Virus record (IMG/VR): IMGVR_UViG_3300045935_000016
Coordinates: 1-44,125 of that record
Direction: 5' to 3' (one strand)
Origin: a virus
Length of the DNA stretch: 44,125 bases
Under the pieces are notes generated by a model. That model was not told the origin of the DNA. It did no database searches and saw only the letters and a list, made by a program, of their open reading frames with translations. Positions 21,722 to 27,968 of this stretch are shown piece by piece (position 1 is the first letter of the stretch; each line of letters begins with the position of its first letter). Made by a program: the position numbers and the translations under genes.

Positions 21722-22657
21722 ATGATGCGAGTGCTCGACCTGTTCAGCGGCATCGGCGCGTTCAGTCTCGGCTTGGAGCGGGCCGGCATGACCACGACCG
21801 CATTTTGCGAGATTGATCCATTCTGCCGGCGTGTGCTCGCGAAGCACTGGCCGCGCGTTCCTATCTATCCAGACGTTCGCCACTTATCGGCACAGCACTT
21901 AACTGGCGATGGACACCGTGACATTGACCTCATCTGCGGCGGCTTCCCCTGCCAGGATATCAGCGTCGCAGGACGCGGAGCCGGCATCGGTGGCGAGCGA
22001 TCCGGCCTCTGGTCCGAGTTCGCCCGGCTCATTGGCGAGGTGGGACCGCGCTACGTCATCGTGGAGAACGTCGCAGCTTTGCTTGGACGGGGGCTTGGAG
22101 ACGTTCTCGGAGACCTGGCCTCGCTCGGGTATGATGCGGAATGGCACTGCATTCCCGCTTCGGCCGTTGGCGCACCGCATGAACGGGATCGCGTCTGGAT
22201 TATGGGGCACGCCAACGGGACAGGATGCCAAAGGCTCTCAGTGGAGCACCGGGGCGAACGGCACACGCATTCTCAAGCTGAACGGACAAGTGCAACGCTG
22301 GCCGACACCGACAGCAAGCGAGCAGAACACCAGCAGCGCACAGGCGGAAGCACGGAAGCGGTCGAACGGGATTTGCTTGGCGGATGCTGCACGGCGGTGG
22401 CCGACGCCGGCATCGCGCGACTGGCGACACCCGAACGCCAAATCATATGCGGATCGTGGTGGCGGGACGAAAGGCGAGCAATTGCCGAACGCAGTGGGTG
22501 GAGCACTGAACCCGACGTGGGTCGAGTGGCTGATGGGGTTGCCTCTCGGGTGGACAGATTGCGGGGACTCGGCAATTCGCTCGTCCCTCAGATCCCGGAA
22601 ATAATCGGGCGGGCGATTATGGCTTACGAGGCTTCGGCTTCGGAGCGTGCAGCATGA
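21722..22657 (+). CDS. DNA cytosine-C5 methyltransferase
   Basis: A 311-residue C5 methyltransferase. Motif I is VLDLFSGIGAFSLGLERAG, motif IV is GGFPCQDISVAG (catalytic Cys77), motif VI is VIVENVAAL, motif VIII is ERDRVWI, and motif X is RLRGLGNSLVPQIPEIIGRA. The target-recognition part (about residues 162-260) reads as poorly structured sequence and coincides with another convincing frame (21909-22604). It probably protects phage DNA from host restriction. There is no cognate nuclease beside it. Its last 41 bp overlap the convergent HTH gene. Confidence 0.88.
   Translation: MMRVLDLFSGIGAFSLGLERAGMTTTAFCEIDPFCRRVLAKHWPRVPIYPDVRHLSAQHLTGDGHRDIDLICGGFPCQDISVAGRGAGIGGERSGLWSEFARLIGEVGPRYVIVENVAALLGRGLGDVLGDLASLGYDAEWHCIPASAVGAPHERDRVWIMGHANGTGCQRLSVEHRGERHTHSQAERTSATLADTDSKRAEHQQRTGGSTEAVERDLLGGCCTAVADAGIARLATPERQIICGSWWRDERRAIAERSGWSTEPDVGRVADGVASRVDRLRGLGNSLVPQIPEIIGRAIMAYEASASERAA
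21909..22604 (+). CDS. Overlapping-frame 'WPTPT' protein within the methyltransferase gene
   Basis: An open frame of 231 residues, in another frame than the methyltransferase. It has features of a family found beside phage C5 methyltransferases: SSWRTSQLCLDGGLETFSET, WPRSGMMRNGTAFPL, repeated WPTPTAS and WPTPASRDW, and a conserved end LNPTWVEWLMGLPLGWTD. Over about 22205-22480 this frame looks more protein-like than the methyltransferase frame. It may be a real overprinted gene, a product of frameshifting, or a preserved relic. No clear start or SD is seen before ATG 21909. Confidence 0.4.
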   Translation: MDTVTLTSSAAASPARISASQDAEPASVASDPASGPSSPGSLARWDRATSSWRTSQLCLDGGLETFSETWPRSGMMRNGTAFPLRPLAHRMNGIASGLWGTPTGQDAKGSQWSTGANGTRILKLNGQVQRWPTPTASEQNTSSAQAEARKRSNGICLADAARRWPTPASRDWRHPNAKSYADRGGGTKGEQLPNAVGGALNPTWVEWLMGLPLGWTDCGDSAIRSSLRSRK

Positions 22658-22808
22658 GCCGCATCGCCACCCTGGCCGGACCTGGCACGCCTCGGTCGCC
22701 GGCCTCCCACATCTGCACCGTGCGCAGCGTGCATTCCAGCGCGGCGGCGAACTGCTGGCGTGTCATGCCCAGCCGCTCGCGCACCGCCGCCACGTCAGCG
22801 GGCGACAC
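22617..22808 (-). CDS. Small HTH protein, Aca-like
   Basis: A 63-residue protein that is little more than one helix-turn-helix (VAAVRERLGMTRQQFAAALE, then CTLRTVQMWEAGDRGVP). The start is GTG at 22808, 14 bp inside the upstream small gene. It is the second gene of a two-gene minus-strand operon whose promoter contains two palindromes. Short HTH repressors in this position are typical of anti-CRISPR-associated (Aca) regulators, and also of simple toxin-antitoxin or moron repressors. It probably represses its own promoter. Confidence 0.75.
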   Translation of the reverse strand: MSPADVAAVRERLGMTRQQFAAALECTLRTVQMWEAGDRGVPGPARVAMRLMLHAPKPKPRKP

Positions 22809-22998
22809 GGCGCTGCTTCGGCGTGTGGACGGCGATCACGGTGCCGTCGAGCAGGATGCGGTGGGCGTGGTCGCTGTAGGCGTAGAGGCTGATCTGCGCC
22901 GCCGCCTGCTCGGTCGTGGTCGTCACGGCGCCCTCGGAGCGAAGCTCCCAGCCGGCGCCCCGGTCCATCTCGATCCGCATGGTGTGGGTGTTTTCCAT
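22795..22998 (-). CDS. 67-residue protein in HTH operon, anti-CRISPR candidate
   Basis: The first gene of the minus-strand mini-operon. The sequence is a small mixed alpha/beta protein: TMRIEMDRGAGWELRSEGAV, an acidic/Thr-rich helix (TTTTEQAAAQISLYAY), and a closing strand pair (HRILLDGTVIAVH). ATG 22998 is immediately after the -10 (leaderless). No family is recognised. Guilt by association with an Aca-like HTH gene, small size and an isolated inverted operon make it an anti-CRISPR or other anti-defence candidate. It could also be one partner of a toxin-antitoxin pair. Confidence 0.6.
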   Translation of the reverse strand: MENTHTMRIEMDRGAGWELRSEGAVTTTTEQAAAQISLYAYSDHAHRILLDGTVIAVHTPKQRRVAR

Positions 22999-23004
22999 GC
23001 CCAC

Positions 23005-23044
23005 CTTATAGCGAATAATGTTCGTGGGTGCAAGAACAATGTTC
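23005..23044 (-). promoter_or_regulatory. Leaderless promoter with two palindromic operators
   Basis: On the minus strand: -35 TTGCAC (23033-23028), 17 bp, -10 TATAAG (23010-23005), and the ATG begins 6 nt after the -10. Two near-identical palindromes flank the -35: GAACATTGTTC (23044-23034) and GAACATTATTC (23022-23012), centred 22 bp apart, i.e. about two helical turns. They are the likely binding sites of the HTH protein at 22617-22808. Confidence 0.72.
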
Positions 23045-23087
23045 GCGCCCTAGCGGATATACAGAATGCTAAGTCCCCGTAAACCCT

Positions 23088-23107
23088 CGTTTGCAGGAGT
23101 GGCCGAG
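23088..23107 (+). repeat. Leader motif copy 2
   Basis: cgtttgcaggagtggccgag directly before ATG 23108. Degenerate versions precede ATG 23587 (cgtttgtgagaggtagccg), ATG 23885 (agttagcggagatagcccg), ATG 24145 (ccttagtggaggaagcccg) and ATG 24371. Each supplies the SD (GGAG or GAGG) plus a conserved AGCC/GGCC-G just before the start. Confidence 0.65.
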
Positions 23108-23242
23108 ATGAAATCGCAGATAGCCTTCGCCCTTGCGCATCCGGTCTATGAGCCGCAGCGCGATATTGTCCCCGGCCATTACTGGCGGGTCGGAAGCAGC
23201 GCCCTGTCGGCGTGCCTGACCGTCAACATCGGCCAGGAGTGA
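23108..23242 (+). CDS. Hypothetical 44-residue protein
   Basis: Short gene directly behind leader copy 2 (SD AGGAG). The protein contains MKSQIAFALAHPVYEPQRDI and VPGHYWRVGSSALSACLTVN. Three nt separate its stop from the next GTG start, so the two are probably cotranslated. Unknown function. Confidence 0.5.
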   Translation: MKSQIAFALAHPVYEPQRDIVPGHYWRVGSSALSACLTVNIGQE

Positions 23243-23245
23243 GCG

Positions 23246-23548
23246 GTGTATGCCGGTGGCCGTCCGCTCTGGCAGCTATCCATCGCTGTCCATGATGCGC
23301 GCGGCCCGGTGCCTGTGCTCCGTTGGAGCCTGACCACACACCGCCACGTTGACACAGCCCGCGACCGCATCCTTGCCGGCGCAGGCACCGACGAACCGCT
23401 GATCGAGACCAACGAGCTTGATGAGATCGAGGCCATGATGCCCGGCTACCGCCGCATCACGAAGCAATGGCGCAAACCGCTCAGGATTGACGAGATCGCG
23501 CAGATGGCGCCGACGCCCGAAGTGCGGGCGCGACCGGGGCGGCCATGA
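23246..23548 (+). CDS. Hypothetical protein, 100 residues
   Basis: GTG start at 23246, with SD AGGAG in the end of the previous gene. The protein has PLWQLSIAVHDARGPVPVLR, then a helical part with NELDEIEAMMPGYRRI and a basic Pro-rich end. It is typical of uncharacterised small proteins of phages in this GC range. No known domain. Confidence 0.55.
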   Translation: MYAGGRPLWQLSIAVHDARGPVPVLRWSLTTHRHVDTARDRILAGAGTDEPLIETNELDEIEAMMPGYRRITKQWRKPLRIDEIAQMAPTPEVRARPGRP

Positions 23549-23586
23549 CCCCTACATCCGATAATCGCGTTTGTGAGAGGTAGCCG

Positions 23587-23871
23587 ATGGCAGAGAGGTA
23601 TCTGATCTGGTCGCACGAGCATGGCGCATGGTGGGGACCGGGCCGGTGCGGATACGTCGCCAGCATTGGCGCCGCCGGCCGCTACACCGAGGCCGAGGCG
23701 ATGGACATCTGCACGAACGCCATCCCCGGCACGTCGCGGCAGTTGGGCGCCCTGCCAGAGTTGCCGGTATCCGAGACGCACGTCACATGGATGCACCAGC
23801 GGTTTCGCGCCATGTTGCCGGACATAGCGGCCGAGCGGTGGGAGCCACCTAGCATCGACAAGACCAGTTAG
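23587..23871 (+). CDS. Hypothetical protein, 94 residues
   Basis: Starts at ATG 23587 behind a leader-motif copy. The N-terminus RYLIWSHEHGAWWGPGRCGY with VASIGAAGRYTEAEA is recognisable as a recurrent small phage protein of unknown function ('WSxEHxxWWxPxxxGY' pattern). It is probably a compact beta/alpha domain. Cotranscribed with its neighbours. Confidence 0.62.
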   Translation: MAERYLIWSHEHGAWWGPGRCGYVASIGAAGRYTEAEAMDICTNAIPGTSRQLGALPELPVSETHVTWMHQRFRAMLPDIAAERWEPPSIDKTS

Positions 23872-23884
23872 CGGAGATAGCCCG

Positions 23885-24058
23885 ATGGCCGAGACTAAGC
23901 GGACTTTAGACGACCTTTACACCGAGATGACCCAGCTGGACGAACGGCGACGGCAACTACAGGCGGAGATTGACGAGGCAGAGGCCGAGTTTTCCCGTCG
24001 CAGCGACGAAGCGTTTGCACGGCGTAATAAGGCCGATACCTTCGACAACGCACCATGA
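23885..24058 (+). CDS. Small coiled-coil protein
   Basis: A 57-residue protein behind a leader-motif copy, overlapping the next frame by ATGA (24055-24058). Residues 6-45 are a continuous charged heptad-type helix (LDDLYTEMTQLDERRRQLQA, EIDEAEAEF), so a dimeric coiled coil is likely. Unknown function. Confidence 0.55.
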   Translation: MAETKRTLDDLYTEMTQLDERRRQLQAEIDEAEAEFSRRSDEAFARRNKADTFDNAP

Positions 24059-24354
24059 CAACGCGCTTCGACATGATCCGGCGATACTACGAGCGCCCGG
24101 CGCATGTCGTGGCGCAACCGCCACCCCTTAGTGGAGGAAGCCCGATGGCTCGTAAGCCGAAAGCAGTGACGACGCTCCACTATCTCGCAGTGACGCAATC
24201 GCTACAGGCACAGAATGACGCCGTCATGCTCTTGGTGCAAATAGTCCGAACGACGCTCGCGCTGGCGCAGGATTTGCCGGCGCCGATCCGCGAGAAGCTG
24301 GAACAAGCGACCGCTGCGACGGAGGCCGCGATGTGGCCGTCGGATGATGGGTAA
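24055..24354 (+). CDS. Hypothetical helical protein
   Basis: 99 residues from ATG 24055 (coupled by ATGA), or 69 residues from ATG 24145, which has the leader motif and SD GGAGG directly upstream. The second start may be the main one. The shorter form is helical (LHYLAVTQSLQAQNDAVMLL, LAQDLPAPIREKLEQATAAT). The N-terminal 30 residues of the longer form are basic. Unknown function. Confidence 0.55.
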   Translation: MTTRFDMIRRYYERPAHVVAQPPPLSGGSPMARKPKAVTTLHYLAVTQSLQAQNDAVMLLVQIVRTTLALAQDLPAPIREKLEQATAATEAAMWPSDDG

Positions 24355-24370
24355 CTTAAAGGACGTAGCC

Positions 24371-24469
24371 ATGCCGCCCGCTGACCCGATCGGCGTGACA
24401 ATCAGCCTATGAATCGTCGGCGCGATCGCGCTCGGCTTGATACTCTTTTGGCTGATCCGGAAGCTCTGA
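24371..24469 (+). pseudogene. Single-pass membrane peptide interrupted by TGA
   Basis: ATG 24371 follows a leader-type SD (aaaggacgtagcc). The frame reads MPPADPIGVTISL, TGA at 24410-24412, then IVGAIALGLILFWLIRKL and a TGA at 24467-24469. Without the first stop it would be a 32-residue peptide with one clear membrane helix. TGA at a place where a Trp (TGG) would suit suggests a recent nonsense mutation or readthrough. TGA is otherwise an ordinary stop throughout this phage. Confidence 0.4.
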
Positions 24470-24470
24470 C

Positions 24471-24713
24471 CTAGCGGACCTCGGGCTTCTCGGCATCAAG
24501 CCCCGCCCATACGTAACCGATACCGGGACAGGTCAGAATCATCGCGGGACCCATGACTTCGCGAAGCTGATGGACGTGAGAGCGTAGGCAAGCGGCGGCC
24601 CGGTCGCGGCGACGCTCGTCCGGCCATAGGGCGTTGTGCAGATCATCGTACGCCACGACTTCGCCCGTCTGTTCGATCAAGAGACAAACAAGCCGAGACT
24701 TGATACGGCCCAT
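24471..24713 (-). CDS. Stand-alone OmpR/PhoB-type winged-helix protein
   Basis: An 80-residue protein equivalent to a response-regulator DNA-binding domain without a receiver. It has the helical segment SRLVCLLIEQTGEVVAYDDL, the recognition segment (AACLRSHVHQLREVM) and the wing (ILTCPGIGYVW, the usual 'vrGvGY'). The first beta strands of the fold are lacking. It is the final gene of the late array, beginning directly after the TAA of the preceding gene. A regulator at the distal end of a tail operon is unusual. Its targets are unknown. Confidence 0.72.
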   Translation of the reverse strand: MGRIKSRLVCLLIEQTGEVVAYDDLHNALWPDERRRDRAAACLRSHVHQLREVMGPAMILTCPGIGYVWAGLDAEKPEVR

Positions 24714-25355
24714 TTACCACACCGCGACGCGCATCGCCGCATCTTCCATAATCAGCGCGGCTTGTCTTTCGGTCGTCAGGTCAGGCGGCTCTTGCCATGC
24801 GATCACGAGCGCGCCGCACATGATTCCGAAGATCGGCGGGACCTCGATCATGCACAACCGGGTAATGCGGAAGCGCTCGGCCGCCGCCGCGCCCTCGGCG
24901 TTCGGCGTCCCGGCGCTGACGTCGAAACAGACCGGCTCGTTCCGCAAAAACTTGACCAGCATCGACGGGTCGGTCGTATCGGAAATCGCCGGGTGCGGAC
25001 CGCCGAGCGGAATCCATACGCGGCCGTCGCGGTCTAGTCCGTCGCGGACGATCGCGACATTATCGCCGAGCCTGATCTCTAGTAGCAGGACGCCATAGGC
25101 GTGCGCGTCGCGGACGATCCCCGGCGCGAGCTTGGCAAACGCCTGCATATCGAGATGGGGCGTCACGCGCCGCGCCAGTACGGCCTGGGCGATTTGCGCG
25201 CGTTGCTCGTACAGAACATAGCCGCCGCCGCCGACGATCATCAGCGCGATCAGCGCGCCGACCTTCCACGGCCGGTCGATAAACGCGAGGACCGCCGCAA
25301 TGATCCCCGCCGCCCCGGAATAGTCCCGGCGTGACGGCGCCGGGTCGTCCGCCAC
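24714..25355 (-). CDS. Membrane-anchored protein of unknown function
   Basis: A 213-residue protein with GTG start one base after the previous stop. A single transmembrane helix lies at about residues 33-49 (GALIALMIVGGGGYVLY), after a positively charged N-terminus, and is followed by a 160-residue soluble domain (LAPGIVRDAHAYGVLLLEIR, RVWIPLGG, FLRNEPVCFDV). This suits an inner-membrane protein with a cytoplasmic or periplasmic domain expressed late. With no recognisable holin in the window, it is a candidate for lysis control, but no family evidence supports that. Confidence 0.6.
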   Translation of the reverse strand: MADDPAPSRRDYSGAAGIIAAVLAFIDRPWKVGALIALMIVGGGGYVLYEQRAQIAQAVLARRVTPHLDMQAFAKLAPGIVRDAHAYGVLLLEIRLGDNVAIVRDGLDRDGRVWIPLGGPHPAISDTTDPSMLVKFLRNEPVCFDVSAGTPNAEGAAAAERFRITRLCMIEVPPIFGIMCGALVIAWQEPPDLTTERQAALIMEDAAMRVAVW

Positions 25356-25356
25356 G

Positions 25357-27063
25357 TCAATACGTCGCCGTCGCCGTGATCGCCCACTTGCGATCGATGT
25401 ACTTGTTCGCCTTGCTGTTGGCGCGTATCTGGCCCGATAGCCATTCGGTACATTCGGCCGCGCCCTCGACGCCGAGCGTCGCCGCGATCGCGAGCGAGGC
25501 GTTGCAATAGCTCGCATAGGTCAGGCTATCGCCCGGCGGGATCGCGTTCTCGTCGTCATAGGCGCAAGTGTCCGACTGCATCGCTTCGTTCAGCGCCCAT
25601 GCGTCCGCCCATGTCTCGACGTATGGCGCGTCAGCCGCCGGTCGCAACGCGGTATTGTAGAGAACCGGCTTCGCGCGACACCATCCGCTCGTCCCGTTGG
25701 TCCGCGCGAGCGTGTTGCACATCTTCCATTCGAGAATCGTCATCCAGTCCGAGTGACCGGCGGCGACGACCCAGGCCAGCACCGCGCCCTCGTAATCTTC
25801 CATATAGGTTTGGACGACGCAGCCCGCCGGCATCGCGCCCGCCGGCGATCCGTCACAGGTCACAAGGAAATGGAACGGGTCCCCGATCGGCGGCGCGGCG
25901 GTCGCATTGACGAAGGTCGCGAGCATCCAGTCCCGCTCTTTGTCGAGCCATGCTTTCCAGTACGACGCCGGCTTAAGCCAGCATGGCACGTCGTCCGGCG
26001 TGACCGTCGTCGCCTGCGCCAGAGTCCGCAGCGCCCAGGCATGCGCGCGGACGGCATTCCCGATGCAGAACTTTTCGCGCGCGGCCGGCGGATTGCATAT
26101 GACGTTATAGGTCGCGGCGAATTGCACTTCTTCGAGGTAGTACGGATCGCCGGTCAAGAGGAACGGGAGGAAGCAAAGCGACGGCTCGTGCGCGACGTCG
26201 AGGACGATATCGGACTTGCACCAGGGGATCGTCGGCGTCCCGTATAGCGTCGCCTGCGGATGCGTGACGAAATCGAAGATGCCGCCGCCGATCTCGTCCC
26301 TGTAGTGCCATGTCAGCGTCCCGCTCGCCTCGGCCTGGGCGAGCATCGACCCAAGCGACGTGGCATCCGCGGTGCAGAGATACTCGGCCTGCGCTTCGGT
26401 GAAGAGTCCGATCTCGTCGCGCTCGCCGGTCGATGGCATGTAAGCGGTCAATCCCGCCAAGCCCATCGGCGAGTACGTTCGCGCCGGCGATCGCGGCCGG
26501 TTGCTCGCGAGCGTCTCGTCGTATGACGGGACGAGGCCCTCGGCGATGAGCTCGGCGAGCGACGCGCAAACCGGACGCGGCGCCGACTGCCATCGCCAGC
26601 GCGAATACCAGTAATGCTGCGGGACCTCGAGCTTCGCGAGCGTCGTCGGTCCGCGCGAGATCGTCGCGACATAGCCGGCCATATTCGCCGCGACATTCCC
26701 GGCGGTCGTATCGCCAAGCTCAAAGACGACCTCGTCCCGCGAGCCGTCCGGATCAGCGCGAAACTGGACGACGAGGCCGGTCAGGTCGGGATGCTCGACG
26801 CGGACGCAACCCTGAGAGAACCGACCGCCCGGCTCGCGGTAGACGCCGAGATCCTCGCCGGCGATCTCGTCGAATACATAGGCGCGGCCCTCGTAATCAA
26901 TAACCGCGCGGAGCTTGTCGGTCGTCGGCGGCGGCGTCGGCTCTGGCGTCGGCTCGGGCGGTGTCACGGCTCGCAACGTCAGCACCGTGGCGCCCGCCAT
27001 CTGCACGCCGTCAATGACGCCGGTCGCGACGATCGTCAGATCGTTGGCGATTGGCTCGGTCAT
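25357..27063 (-). CDS. Large tail-region protein, possible polysaccharide-active enzyme
   Basis: A 568-residue protein. Residues 1-60 are a virion-type beta start plus a Pro-rich linker (PPEPTPEPTPPPTTDKLR). The body is Trp-rich and helical from about residue 170 (QHYWYSRWRWQSAPRPV, LTWHYRDEIGGGIFDFV, GNAVRAHAWALRTLAQAT, YMEDYEGAVLAWVVAAGHSD), a texture like helical-toroid glycosidases or lyases. The gene lies with the fibre and spike genes, so a receptor-polysaccharide enzyme is a reasonable guess. No catalytic motif was identified with confidence. It overlaps the upstream gene by ATGA. Confidence 0.6.
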   Translation of the reverse strand: MTEPIANDLTIVATGVIDGVQMAGATVLTLRAVTPPEPTPEPTPPPTTDKLRAVIDYEGRAYVFDEIAGEDLGVYREPGGRFSQGCVRVEHPDLTGLVVQFRADPDGSRDEVVFELGDTTAGNVAANMAGYVATISRGPTTLAKLEVPQHYWYSRWRWQSAPRPVCASLAELIAEGLVPSYDETLASNRPRSPARTYSPMGLAGLTAYMPSTGERDEIGLFTEAQAEYLCTADATSLGSMLAQAEASGTLTWHYRDEIGGGIFDFVTHPQATLYGTPTIPWCKSDIVLDVAHEPSLCFLPFLLTGDPYYLEEVQFAATYNVICNPPAAREKFCIGNAVRAHAWALRTLAQATTVTPDDVPCWLKPASYWKAWLDKERDWMLATFVNATAAPPIGDPFHFLVTCDGSPAGAMPAGCVVQTYMEDYEGAVLAWVVAAGHSDWMTILEWKMCNTLARTNGTSGWCRAKPVLYNTALRPAADAPYVETWADAWALNEAMQSDTCAYDDENAIPPGDSLTYASYCNASLAIAATLGVEGAAECTEWLSGQIRANSKANKYIDRKWAITATATY

Positions 27064-27248
27064 AGCGGGACCTTTCCGCCGCGTAGCTCGGCGCCGGGCG
27101 CGTCCGCGTCCTGGCCCTGGCATTGCCGCTGGATCGAGGCGAGTAGCGGCGCGACAAGCCGGTACGGCCCTTCGGCGAGTTGCGCCATGATCGCGTTCCA
27201 CTCGGCGGCGCGAAGCGTCACGGTCAGCGTGGTATTCGGATCGAGCAT
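27060..27248 (-). CDS. Small phage protein
   Basis: A 62-residue protein: MLDPNTTLTVTLRAAEWNAI, then AEGPYRLVAPLLASIQRQCQ. The pattern 'NTTLTVTL-W-x-GPYRxVAPLI' is recurrent among uncharacterised small phage proteins of alpha- and betaproteobacteria. It is coupled to the next gene by ATGA (27060-27063). Function unknown. Confidence 0.62.
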   Translation of the reverse strand: MLDPNTTLTVTLRAAEWNAIMAQLAEGPYRLVAPLLASIQRQCQGQDADAPGAELRGGKVPL

Positions 27249-27260
27249 GCTTATCCCCTA

Positions 27261-27953
27261 TCAGACGACGATCCCGCGACCGGCGAGCACGTCTTTAACG
27301 TGCGCGTATATCAGGTCGATATTCGGCTTGCTGACGAATGAATTGTAATGCGCGAGGAACGCAATGTCGCACTGCTGATTATTGGCGCCCGGCGTCGCGC
27401 CGCCGAGCAGGATATTCGCCGCGCCCGGCGTGATATTGCCGGCGGTCCCGCCGGTCGCGCTTAGGTTCGCGGTCAGGTCATAGATAAAAGCGGCGTTGCC
27501 GTTGCCCGCCTGGAACGCATAGAATTTGAACGCGGTGGCCGTTGTGTTCAATACGACGGGCGTCGGTTGCGCGATCCCGGTCGCGGTCAACTGGACAGAT
27601 GCGCCGCCTCCGACAAGTGACGGTACCAGGGCTGCCCCGCTTTCGATAGACGCGGCCGCGCCGCCGGTGCCGCCCGAGACCCAGCGCGCGGCGACGAGAC
27701 AGGTCTGCGCCGGCGCGGTGCCGTTGAACGCGCTTTGGATTTGGCCGACGCCGGAGACGCAATGGCCATACGCGGGACTCCAGACCGGCCCGGTGAGATA
27801 GTTGGTATAGGCGCCGCCGGCGCTAATCACATTCTGCGAGGCCGCGAGCGAGCCGCCCCAATACGACCATGCGACAAGCCCCGGAACGCTCGGGAGCGGC
27901 TTGTACAGCGGATTGACGAAGCTCGCGCCGGCAAGCTGAACGGCTGTTGGCAT
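27261..27953 (-). CDS. Tail-associated beta-rich protein
   Basis: A 230-residue protein rich in Gly, Ala, Thr and Ser, with alternating beta segments (PSVPGLVAWSYWGGSLAASQ, TAFKFYAFQAGNGNAAFIYD) and a helical end (IDLIYAHVKDVLAGRG). The layout resembles concanavalin/laminin-like lectin domains of phage tails. It lies directly after the large fibre gene, so a receptor-binding or fibre-tip role is likely. Confidence 0.55.
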   Translation of the reverse strand: MPTAVQLAGASFVNPLYKPLPSVPGLVAWSYWGGSLAASQNVISAGGAYTNYLTGPVWSPAYGHCVSGVGQIQSAFNGTAPAQTCLVAARWVSGGTGGAAASIESGAALVPSLVGGGASVQLTATGIAQPTPVVLNTTATAFKFYAFQAGNGNAAFIYDLTANLSATGGTAGNITPGAANILLGGATPGANNQQCDIAFLAHYNSFVSKPNIDLIYAHVKDVLAGRGIVV

Positions 27954-27968
27954 TGGCTGAGGCCCCTA

